The position numbers were made by a program, and so were the translations under genes. Below, piece by piece: positions 31,791 through 46,240 of a DNA stretch of 64,000 bases. Position 1 is the stretch's first letter, and each line of letters opens with the position of its first letter. The notes under the pieces are model-generated. The model was not told where the DNA came from. It saw only the letters and a program-made list of their open reading frames with translations, and did no database searches. The stretch comes from Cyanoderma ruficeps (lineage: Eukaryota > Chordata > Aves > Passeriformes > Timaliidae). Where the stretch lies: positions 7,844,399 through 7,908,398 of the forward strand of contig VZDJ01007747.1 of NCBI GenBank assembly GCA_008694505.1, read 5' to 3'.

Positions 31791-33073
31791 ATAGGTATGT
31801 TAGCACTGCTAGAGGCTAATATTAATGTCACTATGGACTGTGGAGAGATTAAATCCAATGGATACAGAAACCAGAAAAAAAAAACCCTAGGTGTGATTTT
31901 GAGTTTAGGAACTGCCATTTCTTTCTGAAAACTGTATCAATTGTTTGAGAGACACGCATGTTGCAAACAAATAGGAAACAGCTTTCCAGAGTGATTTAAA
32001 CATTTTTCTCAGAAACCAAATAAAATATTTTTTGGTTTGTTTCATTTCATTAGGTCCAGATGCACTGTGCCATCGTGAATGCTCAGCAAAATTTATGAAT
32101 GAATTGTACCCTGCCAATAGCAGTACTGGTAAATCAGCAAGATCTTTGCATATCACTTTGGCATATGAAAAGATCAACTCAATTTGTCCAATATTCTCAA
32201 TATTCAATTCAATTTTTATGAATAACTTCATATTCTGTATTGTGCTACTTTAAATGCCTATGATTAGTGTCTTCAAAGGCTTTAGCATGAAACAGAACAA
32301 CTGAAATTCTCTGCAGGATTAGCAACAGGAAAAAGGACACAAAATTCATAACTTTCTTCTACATATCATATGGAAAATTTAAAGCTTTTAAAATGAACTA
32401 GCAGTTGAAAAAATATATCTTAGGAAGAAAAAAACCCATATGCTTAGCACATGCAAATTACTCAGGTTATCTGCATGACTTAATAATTACATTATGAGGC
32501 CTCTCTGTTCAACAGCGCTGACAGTATTTGTGTCCTCTTTTGCAATGTTGTCTTACAACAGGAGTGAACTGTATAGCTCTGGGCTGACAGGCTGGGCTCA
32601 GGAGTCCTAAAGTGCCTGGAAGTTTCATTGCTCCCAATGAATACAGTCCTTATGGGAGAGGGCATAGCCATGGACTAAAAGAGACAGTCTCCCTCAGTTT
32701 AGACTAATCCAATGAATGGCTTTGATGGTTAAAACCTAGACCTTGAATTCCAATTCATATTCAAGCTTTGAGCTCCTATTGCAAGCACAGTCCAACAGGG
32801 AAATAGTGCTGGCTACTGTCATTAACCAGGCTGTTCAGTTCTAAACATGCTGAAATATTTCTCAGCGCTGAGACTTTTATTTCCATGTACAATTATCAAT
32901 AATTGAGTTTGAACCACTGATCATTAACTTTTCAGCCTTATGTTATGAGCTATCTCATCTTTCAGGTATTTTTTTCTTTCTTTCCTTTCTAACTTTAGGA
33001 TTACACAACTGCATGGTTTAATAGTGTCACTGAGGATTTCAGAAGTGCCCTGAACTCCTAGAAACTCAAGGAT

Positions 33074-33127
33074 GGGAAATGTTTGATGAATAGAGACCTT
33101 GGGAAATGTTTGATGAATAGAGACCTT
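33074..33127 (+). repeat. Exact 27-bp tandem duplication
   Basis: The 27 bases beginning GGGAAATGTTTGATGAATAG occur at 33074-33100 and again, without change, at 33101-33127. No unit sequence differences suggests a recent event or an assembly duplication. Confidence 0.95.
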
Positions 33128-36100
33128 AGAGATATAGGCAATTCTACTAAATGCTTTTTGGGTTGTTTTTTTTTTTAAATCTCTCCCAGAGCTTTGACCT
33201 TTGTTTTATTGTTCAGCTTTAATTCCCTGCCTGTCCGCCCAAAGCCAAGTCCTTTTAACTACTGAGACTGAAATTGTAAGGGACTTACGGAGTCAACCAC
33301 ATTCAGTAAATAGATAAATTTTAGGTAACATGAGTGAAAAAAAGTGATATTACTGAGGATCTGAATATTTGTTAGGCAACTTAGCATGAGTATTTGTTAG
33401 GATGTAGCAAACAGCAACTAACAAAGCTACAAATAATTGAAGAAGCAAGACCTAAAAAGGCAGAGCAGTACTTTTTGTCTGTTATCCAAATGCACGTTAG
33501 GTTCATCTGTTCATACAGCAAGAATGAACACAATCCCAAAGAATAAACTATCAGAAATTCAAATGAGAAATATCTTGTGCAGAACGCAATGCGAACTTCA
33601 ATTCCTTTTTTGAGAAGTTACAAATTAAGAACCGATTAAAATAATAGACAATATAGTTACAAGTTCCCAGCAAAGGATGTCTCTAACACATCAAAGCAGC
33701 AAACTACTGTAGTAGCAGGAGGACCTAACAGCAGGACTGTTACAACAAGAAACACCTTGTTATTATATAGTCAACATCTGTGCTTGCTAAATGGCAAAGT
33801 AAATGAACATAATGGTTAGTGCCCTGTATTCACATTTTGCCACCTGCATATGCATGGCAATATAATGAGTAATCAAATCAGATAGCACCAAAAACAAACC
33901 ACAACAGAGTCCCTCCTCTGTCTCTCCGCTTCTCTTGAACATCTATATAAAACGTGTTTATATGCAGCTAAACAACATACCAAAGCTCTGCAGATAAACA
34001 ATCAACACTATTACCTGTAAAAAGATCAGGACATAATCAGCAATGTGACCGCATAATTTGTCAAGATGAAATAAAAATATTGGAGTAGTCTTACTTGCTT
34101 TTCTATATTCAGTAATTTTATAAATGTAATTATTTCATAATGCTAGAAATCTCAGTTAAGCATTTGAAAAAAGCTTACACATATGGAACTTTCACTAGAG
34201 GTAGTGAAAAATCCTTCAACTATGATCATGTAAGCCTCAAAACCCTCAAATAAAATTCTAGGACCACACTTGTTGACTTTTATGCCTATCAGTAACTTAA
34301 AGCCTGCTAATATTATTTGAAAAAAAAATAAAGGAGAGGATTTAAAATTATTTCCAGTTATCATGAATAGCTAAAGCTTCTACATGAAAGACTTCATACC
34401 CTTTTTGCTGAGGGCAGAGAAATGTCTTCTTAGGGGAATGGCAGTCCATAAGATTTAAGACTAGGATTTCAGCTAAGGACAAATCAAGCAAATGCACAAC
34501 CATTTTTTGCATGAGATCTGCTTCTTTCTAAGATAGGATTCTATGGGCACTGAGGTTGCATAAAGCTTCTTAAAAGAACATTTTCATTTTATCTCATGAC
34601 ATATCAGTATTTTGTAAACAGTGGTCTGCATTTTATGTGAACCAGTATAATTCAAATCCATTTTGCATCAGTGTTCCTAGAAACACTGGAGTGGGGTTGC
34701 AATGACTCTTGTGTTACTGCTGAATTCCTAGAGCAAACCATGGACCCACAATGCTCCTTAATGGGACAAACAAGCCTGACATTATTACTTGAAGCCATTA
34801 AAGTGCAGTGGAAAAGCATTGTTTTGTATACAAATATATGAACATTCCCTAGTGCTTAATCTCTAACTAATTAGTAAAATTCAACCTTTAAAAATATTTA
34901 AAATGTAATTATGGCTTTTTTAAACTCATGGATTAATTAGGTTGGGGTTTTTTATTATTAGTTTTAGTCTTTACCCAATTTTAAAATTTTGAAAGTATTA
35001 TGGATCATCTCTAAATCATAAAATTACAGCAGTCATACAGATGCAGCAGCCATTTTACTTTCCTGACCTTAAGAAATATAATATGAGAGCACTTTATTAT
35101 ATGAGTCAGAAGGATTCAAGAGTGTTCTTCCCAGAGAAATTCAAATGTGGTTGCTCCTTTTAATTGGTGTCAGGTGTTCCAAAAGTCTCAAAGAACCAGA
35201 ATCCAAAGGAGATTAAGTACATGTTCTGTATTAGTTCCATAAATGCTGACACCATGTCCAAGGAAGTGAAATAGCTATCTATCAACTGTTTGTTTCCCTC
35301 TGCAAACAAATTGGAATTACATTTTGCTGGAACAAAATTATCATCAAAAACACAGTAGCTACACACTGTAGAAATTTTAAGTTCCCTCATATTCTGCAAA
35401 GCCAAATATTTGCAGCAGTAAGAAAAGAATCATTTTATGCACATTACAAAACACTGAAGAGGCATTCCAGTCCTAACTGTGGGCATGACTCGATGGCCAT
35501 GCAATAATTCCACAGACATACATGCATTACTATCTTCCCATTGCCTATAGTAGATTAGTCTTCAATACAATTGAGATTGGCAAAATAGTGGAAAAGCTAC
35601 AGCTCAAGGTAATTAGCCCAGCTGGAAATGCATAGTGAGGAGCCTTTGATGCAAAGTGACATGCAAGGTGAATATTTGTTTTCAGAGTACAGTGTAAACA
35701 AGAAAACATCACAAATAATTGGGTGATTTTTTACTGAGTTCAAACAGCTCATGTAAAATATGCATGTAGCATTAGTATTTATTTTTGCCCACCTAGTTAC
35801 ACGTGAATGTTGATCCACGTTAATAAAAATATGTTCTTTCATAAATTAATTTTAAATTCCTCTGCTCAAAATAACTTTCTTTTAAATTAGATGGAGATTG
35901 AGATCACAATGAAGGGATATCTATAGGAAGTTTCAAAACCATTTTTTTACTCATGTTCTGACTAAATTTATAATGAAGATGTGCTTATGATTGAGAAAAT
36001 TAATAATTCCTGTGTTTTGAATTTTGCAGAAAATGGATGAAGGTGGGAAGAGGTCTTTGTTTTCAGTCCACATTAGTTTTTTGCAAAACTCTAGCATACA

Positions 36101-39100
36101 ATTTACGGGCAAATCTTTTCTGTAAAGCAAAATATGTGATGGTTTAAAAAAATTAAAACCAACTTTTTTCATTAAATTTAAACAGGTATCATTCTTTGCC
36201 TCAGATGGCTTAGGCACAAGGTGCTTGCTCTTAATTATCCAAGATTCTGTCCTTTATAATATTCCTGAGCCATTTTGAATAAGTGGCAGGTTTTATTCTC
36301 CAATTTTTTTTTCCCACACGATTTCCAAAAAGTAGCTAAAATCGAAACCTTTTAAATATTTTACTGAAACCCCAAGCAGAATAGGAGCCTGTATAACATG
36401 TATATTATAATAGGTTACATAACACCATTCACATGTGGAAGTTTAAGCCTATAGCTTTTTGTGTGCACTTAATTATCAATTTTTTATTAAATATCTACCT
36501 ATATTTATTTTTATATGTGTGTGTATACAGGCTGGTATTTTTTGATGTTTTAAAAAATCACTAAAAATCTTATGATGTATCTTCATGATCTATAACTGTG
36601 TGCAAATACATAAGACATTTGAAAGCAAAATTATTAAGCAGTCTTGTTGAATTTTCACAGGGAAATACTATTGATTAGGATCTGTCTTTAGTCAGTCACA
36701 GTAATATAGGGGGAATCATTCAAATCCGAAGATAGATTTGAAGTAAAAATGGGATGGGCTTACAGACTGCAGCTACATGTTCAATGTATTATTTTCCTTA
36801 TTCACACAAAGAATTTAAGCTTACACTTCTAAGAGGTATTCTCATAATATTTGAAACACTTTTTAATATAAAATGTAATGGGAAAGTGCAAGTGTCTCCG
36901 TGATAAACAACCACTTTATCTTTGATCTTCATATTCTCTTTTTAAGACAGCATGTACATATACTTGACATTTCCTGTCGGCCTTTGAAGAAATACACAAC
37001 AGCTGTTGATATAAAATTACACATGCTTAACTTTTTTTATGCACATATATGTTGTAGAGTGCTGTCTAATAATTTCTTTTCAGAAGTACCATCAGGATTA
37101 GCATTGAAACAAACCATAATACAAATGGAACCTCCTTAAATCTCAGAAACAAATGTGGCCTCAGAACTCACAAGGAAACTTTAAATTACTTCTCTCTTTA
37201 ATCTAGCATAGCAGTTTGCTAAACACAGTTGGATTATAAAAGCCTTTCTGCAGTCAATATCCCTGTGCATGAGCAGGTGTGCTGTAAGAACATTGTTTTG
37301 AATTTCATCAGCTGTGATCATTAACTTATCATGCAGTGGAAGGATATTTCAAACTGACTGCAGTGCCAACACATAGTGTAAAGAGCTTAGGAAAAATTAC
37401 TCAAGCAAGAACCAACAACAGATTTTGTTTACAATGAGGGACTGAGGAAAAATCATTAACACACTAGTGTTTTAAAAGACAGATGGCAGAACACTAGACC
37501 TAAATTTAGCCATTCAACTGTAATCATATAGTACATGGAGAAAAAAGCACACTTTGAAAACTTGAATTATAGTTAATAGAGTTTCTTTTGCTGGCTGTAT
37601 TTATGCAATCAAAGCACAGAGTTGGCCACTGACTTGGAGATGACTGATAATTTTCTAAGAGAACCTTGCTTTTGTATTTTTTTTTAAATGATATATTTTT
37701 TTCCTTGTACAATTTATACTAAGCCATCCCAAAACTGTCAGATTGCATTCCAGGATGCACATTAAACAAAGAAAATTACATGACATGCACCTTTTTGTGC
37801 CCATATGCTCGTCAGAAAAGGCATGAAGTGGAATGACACAGTTCATTAGCATTTCTCTTTCATAGCAAGTATATCTGCTGCTGTACATGTTTCTATCTTG
37901 CTGGAGAAAGCACTGTCCAAGACAAGTGCCAAGTATTGGAGCAGAACAGTCATGTTTCCTTAGGTCTGGACAGAGTTCAATTTAGTCTTGAATAGGCCTC
38001 CAAACAGAACTACTTCCTTCATAGCTAAGACTTCCATATCATTCTTTTTAAATCACTTTTTTGCTTGAGGGAGACCTAGTAGTCATGTTTTCCATCTGAG
38101 ATCATCGGTGGCCCATTATAGATTAAGGATATGCAATATAGTGAAGCAAAACTCATGTTTCCCATTCATAATGATATTCCCAAATGTGATGCTTAAACCT
38201 TAAAGAAAACCATGCCAAAAGTTAATTATTCGGGCAGGAGGGAGCAATCCTTTCTGTCAAGATAAAAGAATATTCTTTGACTCCAAGTCCTCAAATAGGA
38301 ATACCCCTGAAGAATCTTGAATCACTCTATTCATAGCCATATAATTGTATAGTCCCATCGACCAAAGTAGCGTCTCAAATGAAAAAAAAAAAATCCCTTT
38401 GATCTTTAACTTAATATCTTTCAGTTTTACTCTGAGCCAATTTGAACAAAGACACAGAATAAAGCTGTATGCTACCTGCGTATTTCAACAAGCAACTCTG
38501 TCATTCCAGCTTCTGACTGTATACACAGGTTGTAAACAATGTAAAATTGTAATGTAAAACAATTACAAATCCTAAACTGAATATATAATACCGTTTCTAT
38601 TGACCAATGTATTGTAAACATTTGCATGACCAGGAGGTTGTGGAAGGGATTTAAACTGGATGGCTTTTATGGATTCAGATGGACAAAGATGCAGTCTTTA
38701 TGGATTAGAATAATACTAACAACTGTTAATAATAAATTCTGACATGGTTTATAGACCTTTTAAAACAGATTAAGCAATTCATCTTGAACAGACAATGAGT
38801 TCTAATAGTGGTTTAGCTTCAGTGAAGACAAAGAGAGAAAGTTCTCTGACTCATTACAGAACATTGATAGAGATGTTTTCAGCTACTCAACAAATAATCA
38901 GATCTCACAAGAACTGGACTGCAAATGACATTTAATAGCTACTCTTGTGGCCTCTTATGCTCCTCACACACACACATTTTTCTAACCCTGTAATCGCACC
39001 CATTTGCCATGCTGATAGGTAAAAGAAACTGCCAGGGAGGGCGAGAGATGCTGCAGTGCCATCTCTCTTACACTCATCCCCTGACGTTTGACACCACCAG

Positions 39101-39914
39101 TGACACCACCCTCACACACAACCTGCTCAAAAGCTTCAGTGCACAGTGCCACGCGGCAGCAAAAAAAAAGCCACTGTGTGCAGCAGCTGCCCACTTACTG
39201 CTTAGCTGTGCCCAGTATTCAAAGCAGCCTTGATAATAGGCTCAATCCCAACAGTGCCACAGTTCCTCCCTACTCCCATAATGTCAGGCATGGCATCTAG
39301 CAATGGGAGACAGGATTCACCTCAATTCTAAAAGCCCAATGTGATTCAGCTAGCAAGGAGAGAAAAGCTTTTGGTGCCGTTTTATAAACTTTTGTTACTG
39401 TTTTACTTTAGGGACAAAAGCCTTCATGCAGTATTAAAATCACATGCTCAGGGTTTATTTTGCACAGCACTTCCTAGCAAAGTAAACCACATAAATCTAA
39501 TTTAACAGCATTTCTTATGGCTCACAGTGCCTCTTTAAACAAGCTTTCCTCCAGAGTTTACAAAAGCCATGTATTAAAGCCAGAAAAATAAATTATGGGG
39601 CTTTGTGACCTCCTCATCTGACAATGACAATAAGTGGCATTAAGGCAGAATTTTATACATTTCTAGGGAACATGTAATTTTCCACTGAAAAAGGATTCTC
39701 CTAACATCTTTTATTAAAGGGAGCAAGAACCAGACAATTATTATTAGATATAGAAGAGAGTTTTATGTGGCTGGTTTAGATTTGTTTGCTTTTTTTTTTT
39801 TTTAATAGCAATTCAAAAAAGGAAGTTCTTTATCAAAAAATTTAGAAACTGGCCTCAGTATGGAAGCAAAGGCTATAAGAGTGGGCAATAGCCTGGATAA
39901 AGCATACATAGAAT

Positions 39915-39934
39915 GAGATGAAGATGATGATGAT
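39915..39934 (+). repeat. Short GAT trinucleotide run
   Basis: GAGATGAAGATGATGATGAT, interrupted once. A smaller GAT run lies at 8399-8411. Confidence 0.7.
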
Positions 39935-41302
39935 CTATATGACCCCAATCATATACCAGCTTTCAAATTGGACAAAGGGAAATCTGACAAGTTTCCAACT
40001 TGCGTTTCTGTGGTTAAACCACAATCAAAACTTATGATCATAAGCAACTTATGATTTTTTTGAACATCTTTACACTTACATTTTCTCTAAAGCAGCCAGT
40101 ACAGGCGCTTTCAAAATGGCAGAAATGAAAGTCACATGACAAGTAATTGCAATATCAAATAACAAAGCAATAACTGAAATCTTTTTTTTAAAGCAACTCT
40201 ACACTCTTAGAGGATGAGATCTAGGAAGAACACTTTGATCTTCAGTTTGATGCAGCATCAGATAGATCAAGTATCAAGAACTATTCTTATTGTAAAAAAA
40301 GGTTATAAGCTGTCAGCAGAAGATAATTCACAATAAGAAAAGAATTAGAGAAAGCAGTGTACTAAGTCTCTGCCTGCAGTGTTACATTCCTTAGAGATGA
40401 AAGAGCAGAATTTATTTTTTTTCCCTTGAGTGTTTCACCAGCTAAGAAAAGCTAGCAAATTCAAAGCAAATCTCTCTGGATTTTTTTTTTTTTCCCCAGA
40501 AAACACAGTTAGCCAAAGTAAATGAGTTTAATGATCTTCCTCACTGGGACACATTTTTTTAAAGTTCCTTCCTCTTGGAGAGACCTTTATTATAGCACTC
40601 TTCATTAGTGGTTTCTGTAACACTTTACAGAGGAAACAAGATATAATTTTCCTTCAATTTACAGTACGTAAAACCAAATGAAAATCCCAATACAGATATC
40701 GAGAGAGGTTCTCAAGGTTGGAATCACCTAAGAATTTTCAATGTTCTGGTGCTGACGATTAACTCCATAACCCTAAAGGCTTGCAAGAACTCAACTTGCG
40801 TTTTCTCTGTATCCATGGAGACCCATGGGAAAGTCCCTAAACTTCCCAATAGCTCCTGGACTAGGGCTTCCCAAAATCGATTGATTTCCACTTTTATCCC
40901 AGCTCTATTCACAAAGATGGTAAAAAAAGAAACAAAAGGCCAGGTTTCAGGAGAGGGAGAATGGTGATCCATGCAGAAGCGAGACTGAAAAGACTGGCTA
41001 ATTAGTGTCCAGACACTGATTTGGCCCCCATCATCTATGACAGAACAAATGAGACTTCTGACAGGCTCCATTTTATAATCTCAAACCTGAGTGGACAGGA
41101 TTTTTTAAGAGAAAAATTTTTGAAAAAAAAGCTTGAAGAGCAGATCACTGAGATCAAAATCAGACCACAAGGTAAAGTCTAGAAAAGTCTTGACTGAGAA
41201 CTCATATTTCTATTTAATACTCCAACTGAACCTAAATCTAATCATCAGTATCTACTGAAAGTGGAGCTTTTATTTACTAACATATTTCTCTTTTAATACT
41301 AT

Positions 41303-41806
41303 ATGGAGCTAAATACCAAAAAATATAAATGCAGCATTACAGGGAGAAAAGTAAAAGAAAAGAGATTAGGTTTCCATAACTTTTCTTTTATGCCTCATTT
41401 CTCTAACACAAATGGACTCCATTCCCACTTTAAGAATCCCTTTGATTTGCAGAGTATTAATAGCTGCATTTCATTTCTGAAATACAATCTAATTAGTAAT
41501 TATGTTCAGAGAGAGATAATATACTCACATCACTCATGCTTTCACAAGGTCTGCAAAATCATTACTGCACTATTGAGAAACAAGTTTGGAATGTGCTACA
41601 AGTTTAACAAAGAGAGAATCACTCATAGAAGGTCAAGATCTTTCAGGAAGTTTTCAAAGTCCTGGCTTACTATTGGTCTATTCTGTCAGTTCTTTCTACC
41701 AGGCTTCAGAAAAAAAAAAAAACCCTGGAGAAACTTCATGAATTTTCAGGAACACATTTCTGATCATATTACATCCTTGCATAATGTCCAGTTCCTCTAC
41801 TGTTGA
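41303..41806 (+). other. Longest open frame of the window (167 codons), unrecognised
   Basis: Begins MELNTKKYKCSITGRKVKEK. The composition is rich in Phe, Ser, Lys, Asn and His, as expected from unselected AT-rich DNA, and includes a KKKK from a poly(A) run. No domain, signal peptide or splice context was seen. A second ORF (102 codons) begins at 41784, and a 115-codon ORF lies on the other strand at 40724-41071. No known repeat explains the block. Most likely chance. Confidence 0.12.
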
Positions 41807-42454
41807 GAAATGGAATTGTCTTTCTCATACACAGCTTTATATAGCTAGACTCTTGTTTGTCCTCTATCATGTTTTCAGAAACTTGTATAGAAGCTTTTTG
41901 CATAGTTTTCTTAAAGTTGTGAGGTTTTGGGGGTTTAAGTATAAAGTAACAATGTTACAGATGTACAAAATACAATTTCATGAGGTACTTATGTCAAGCC
42001 AACTGCTGAAAAAAGTGATATTTCTCTGTCCTTGCACCCAGTATATATGTTTCTTCCTACCATGTGTTAACAATAGATTTCTAATATCTTAGATACAAAT
42101 CTAAAAAAAAAAAAAATCTTTAAATGTTTGAATTTTTAACTCTCAAATTCGATTTTATTTTGGTAAATAAAATTCCTTTCAGTGTTTACCTGACTGGGAT
42201 AGTATTTCCTACAGGTTCCTGCAACTATACTTGATTATCACTGATGAGTATGTGAACTTTTATCATAAAAACAATCTCCTACCTATCTCAGAAATCAGCT
42301 GAAGAGAGACTTCTAGGTTTAAGATCCCAGTCTGCATGCTATCAGTACAGGGTATAAGTACCAGGATAACAGCTTCTTGGGACTAGCTTTTCTTGTCTAG
42401 CTTTTCTCGGTCTGGTCTGCCTCAAGCAAAGACTTAGCCATTTCCTTGCTCTGA

Positions 42455-42540
42455 AACAAAAAAAAAAAACCCAACCCAAAACCAAAACAAAGCAACTAAA
42501 AAAAAAAAAACCACCTAAAATACCCCAAACCAAAACCCAC
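42455..42540 (+). repeat. A/C-only low-complexity tract with poly(A) runs
   Basis: Two long A runs with CCCAACCCAAAACCAAAACA between and TACCCCAAACCAAAACCCAC after. On the minus (gene) strand this is T/G-rich. Confidence 0.82.
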
Positions 42541-45500
42541 ATAGAATAAAAACCCAATAAATCCCTTTTTTAGCTTTTTATCCCTTAATCTGGCAATTTC
42601 CCATTCTCCATTCCCCAAAAGTCTTAAACTGATTTTCCAGAACAGGATATTTTCTTTTATGTATACTTTGCATAAAGTTAGCTGTCAAATCTGAATGTTT
42701 CTGAGCTTCTGCTACGCAAGCAGTGTGATGCTTGTTAAGGCTCCACAGTTTGAGCACTTGTGATATGGGAACTGAACACAATTAACCAGGCATTGCAAGG
42801 TGTCCATACACGGATTTCTCACAATAAGAACATATAAATTGCTATCATCTATTGCAATGGAAATCTAGATCCTTTGGGGCTCTGTTCCTGTAAAAGAAAA
42901 ATCTGTACAGCTCCACTGACTTAAGTAGACCTACAGCATTTACATTGTTAAAGGAACGCGATCCACTGTAATTTGAAACTCAAACACAGACACAGTAAAA
43001 TTTAATGTAGCTTGGAAAGGATCTATTCTAGAAACAGCTTGTAAGCATCAGATAATTACTCTCTTCAGATAGTTACAAGGGTGGATTAATTTTACATCTT
43101 GCTCATTTCCATTTAGTATGATGCAGATGAATCAATGCTACAAGAGGAAAAAATGCAGGAATGTTTATCAAAATGTATAAACATGTTTACGGTCTTTTGC
43201 TGTATGTTCATTCCATCTCATTTTTACTTAATTACAGATAATCTTCAGTAGTAATGAAGAAAGCTTCTGAAAGAATCGCTTCCTATTGAACTATAAAATT
43301 ACCAAAAAAATGGCAAAAAGCCTAGTTCTTCTGTAAGGACTAACTCTCTAAAGGTCAATGCTGATCTCATGAGGGTATCTATCCCTTTTTTTCTCCCCCT
43401 CATTTACATAAATTAATTTATTTTTAAAAGATCTTTTAGAGTCGCACGCCTTTGAGTGGTCAAAAAACCTGAGAAATTTGTCAAACATATTGCACTGAGA
43501 GAAGAAATACAAGAGAAAATTGCCTTTAGTTTCCAGAACAATGGATTATAGTTTTATTCTATGAAAACTGTATTATAACGTATCTGTTCTGCTGGCTGGA
43601 AGGATTCCATGGTAGAACATTATGTATTCTCCCGTTTCCACCCTTCTGAAAAGGTTTCTACTTCTAGCCATGTCATTTATATCCAGAATATATAAAAGGA
43701 GATAGTCAGGTCCTTCTACAGGACTGAAGAAACTCTTTCTAGTTCTTAGCTCTTCTCCCTTGTAAAGGGTTCCTTACTCAATTCAAGAGAAAATGTAAAG
43801 TACTTCAAGAGCTTTAGACAAGAACTGGTTTTCACTCTATCAAATCTATTTGATAGTGCAGTACTTTGAAAATGGAAATTGCTATACAAAAGCCGAATAC
43901 TATTGCCATTACTTCAATGCCAAGGGACAGCTGCTATTAAGGTCATTATCTGTAGAATCATTAATTTAGCATTTTCCATGATGCATTCTGCTTTACATTA
44001 TTCTAACCATGCCAAAATCTAAGCATTTGGACTGCAATATTGAAATATTTTAAAAATTTAACAATGATCATTTTATGCTTCATATGATAACATATGCAAT
44101 ATCTACTAGCTTTAAAGATTTTTGTATCTTTCCTATTATTTATGGAGCATTTTTGTTACCATAAATACAAAGAATGTCTCCAGCACACTTGCTTGGAACC
44201 TGACTGGGTGGAGGATTCTTTTTGCAACTACAAAGATAACTTTTCCTGGCAATAATTCCTCCAGCATTACTCAGTGTAAAAGAAAAAAAAATACATATAC
44301 ATATATTCAACATAGATTTTATTGACTCAAGTAGCTAAATAACAAGATTTCCACTTCAACAAGCATGACTCACAAGCAGGCAACCAGAAAGACTATAGAC
44401 CACAAAGGGATTAATCCCTCTCCATGCCCAATCCTGAAGGACAAAGGACATTATGGGAAGAGATCGAGAATTGATCTTTGCACTGCAGCATTGTTATCCT
44501 AGGATTTTTCTTGTCCAGACATAATAAAGGAAAAAGTGCTCTACTCATGAGACAAAGTGGTTAGCATAAAAAGGAAATAAGAGAAAAATGGCAGCTTTGA
44601 TCAGCAGAGAGTTATGAGAGGAATAGACTGGAATTGTTGCTCCCAGGTCAGGTGCAACTGCTACATGAGAAGGGACTGATTGTATGACAGAGGATGGGCC
44701 AGAAAAGACACAGAATTTGAAGAGTCAATAACAGATATCAGGCTGCTATTTTTCCTTTGATGTTCTAGGAAAAAGCTATGCAACTTATGGACAAATATGC
44801 CTTTTACTCTTCCTAAGAGAGGGGCGACATTGCAATGTTACTTTGGATCTGAGCATACAGGAGAAATGACCTTCATGCACCTGAGAAATCCAGCCCAGCT
44901 ACAGAGGAGCAACATGGTAGCACCCATTAACTGGTTCTAGCTTATTTCTTAATAAAGAAATTAAATGTTTAAAATACTAAAGACATAGATAAACTATGAA
45001 GGATGTCATAAAGTTTAAGTATAAGCTAGTGTTATTTAGTTTGAACTTAATTTGACTTCAGTGGACATAACCAATCAAATATTGTATTAAAGGACCAAGT
45101 GCTAATCCATGTCATTAAATCTGCAATACAGACAGCGCTCAGGGAAAAAATGCTCAGGCTCAAACAAATGGTTAGCACCTCTGACTCAATGTAATATGTT
45201 AAACAGTTTTACACTTCAGATAAAAATTAAAACATTGTACTTGGAAGGCATTTAATGGGGAATGTTCCCTTCCTAAGTTGGTTTTTCCCTTCAGTATTGC
45301 CTTCTTTCCACTTATCCTCATGAAAGGTCAAAGAACTAGTGGTGAGGGGAAGAGGACAAGAGAGAGCTCACTATTCTCACAGGAAAGTGTCCAAGTAGAG
45401 ATTTCTAGATCAGACTACCCACTTACCTGTAACTAAACATCTCATGCCTTGGAAAGTCCTATGTATGTATCTTCAGTGATTAAAAATGAAGTTACATTCT

Positions 45501-46044
45501 GAATAAATGACTACTTAGAGCCCTGAAAGCTATATTCTGCATATTATGAGAGGGGACATAAAACACTGGTTAGAGAGGAAGAGTACTCACGGTTTCTCTT
45601 CCTAGAACTGGTGTAAGGATATGCTTGTTCACTTTACATAATTAGATCTAAAACATATGTTCTGTCATTTGTATCAAACCCAGCCTAATTTGCTAGGCTG
45701 TAATTAATAATATGAGAAAGTAGTATTAGAAAGCAACATCAAATGTTAATTTTAGAATGGAGGGGTAAAAAACTGTCAATCCACAGGGAAGAAAACAGTC
45801 ATTCAATTTTGAAATATGATTACTGATTGAATTTCCTTGTTACTCAGAGGAGCACAGAGAAAAGGTAAACAAAACCATCTAATGAATAAAAACTTTTCCT
45901 ATTTCAGTGAGTGATTTAGCAGTTACAAAGTTAATTCATACTTATTAGAATTTATAAGGGAAGAAAATGTTAAGACTACACTCAAAAGGACTTTAAGACA
46001 TGATGTGAACTGAACAGTAAAAGGCTCCATCTAGGACAATATAC

Positions 46045-46240
46045 AGAACTTTACTAGGCCTAGTACTCACCATCCTCAGTAATAACCTAGAAGACTCAGT
46101 AACTAATCAGCTGAAGAAATACGTAAGTCACACCAGAGATAAAGCAGTATCAATGAGACAAAGATTTTTAAAACATAATCTGAAGAAAATTAAATTGCAT
46201 TAGACTGGGAAAAATAATTTGGAAAAGTTTTTGATGAAAA
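46045..46240 (+). mobile_element. Very degraded CR1 ORF2 remnant
   Basis: From 46066 one frame reads LTILSNNLEDSVTNQLKKYV and then SHTRDK. This resembles the CR1 reverse-transcriptase stretch with a FINDLE-like start and a K-[YF]-[AS]-D-[DT]-T-K-L core, including the catalytic FADD-type motif, which is destroyed here. Similarity fades after about 46150; faint resemblance may continue to about 46460. It is much older than the 52-kb and 26-kb copies. Confidence 0.45.

Larger units (their letters stand above)
26551..46044 (-). other. Long intronic stretch, no gene or recognised mobile element
   Basis: Nearly 20 kb in which I recognise no CR1 or LTR copy. It contains the 27-bp duplication, two A/C tracts, a GAT run, several homopolymer T/A runs (39790-39803, 42103-42116) and the 40.7-42.1 kb ORF cluster. 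The 35.7-39.8 kb part is complex, non-repetitive text that could hold conserved non-coding elements; this cannot be tested without alignment. Confidence 0.5.
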
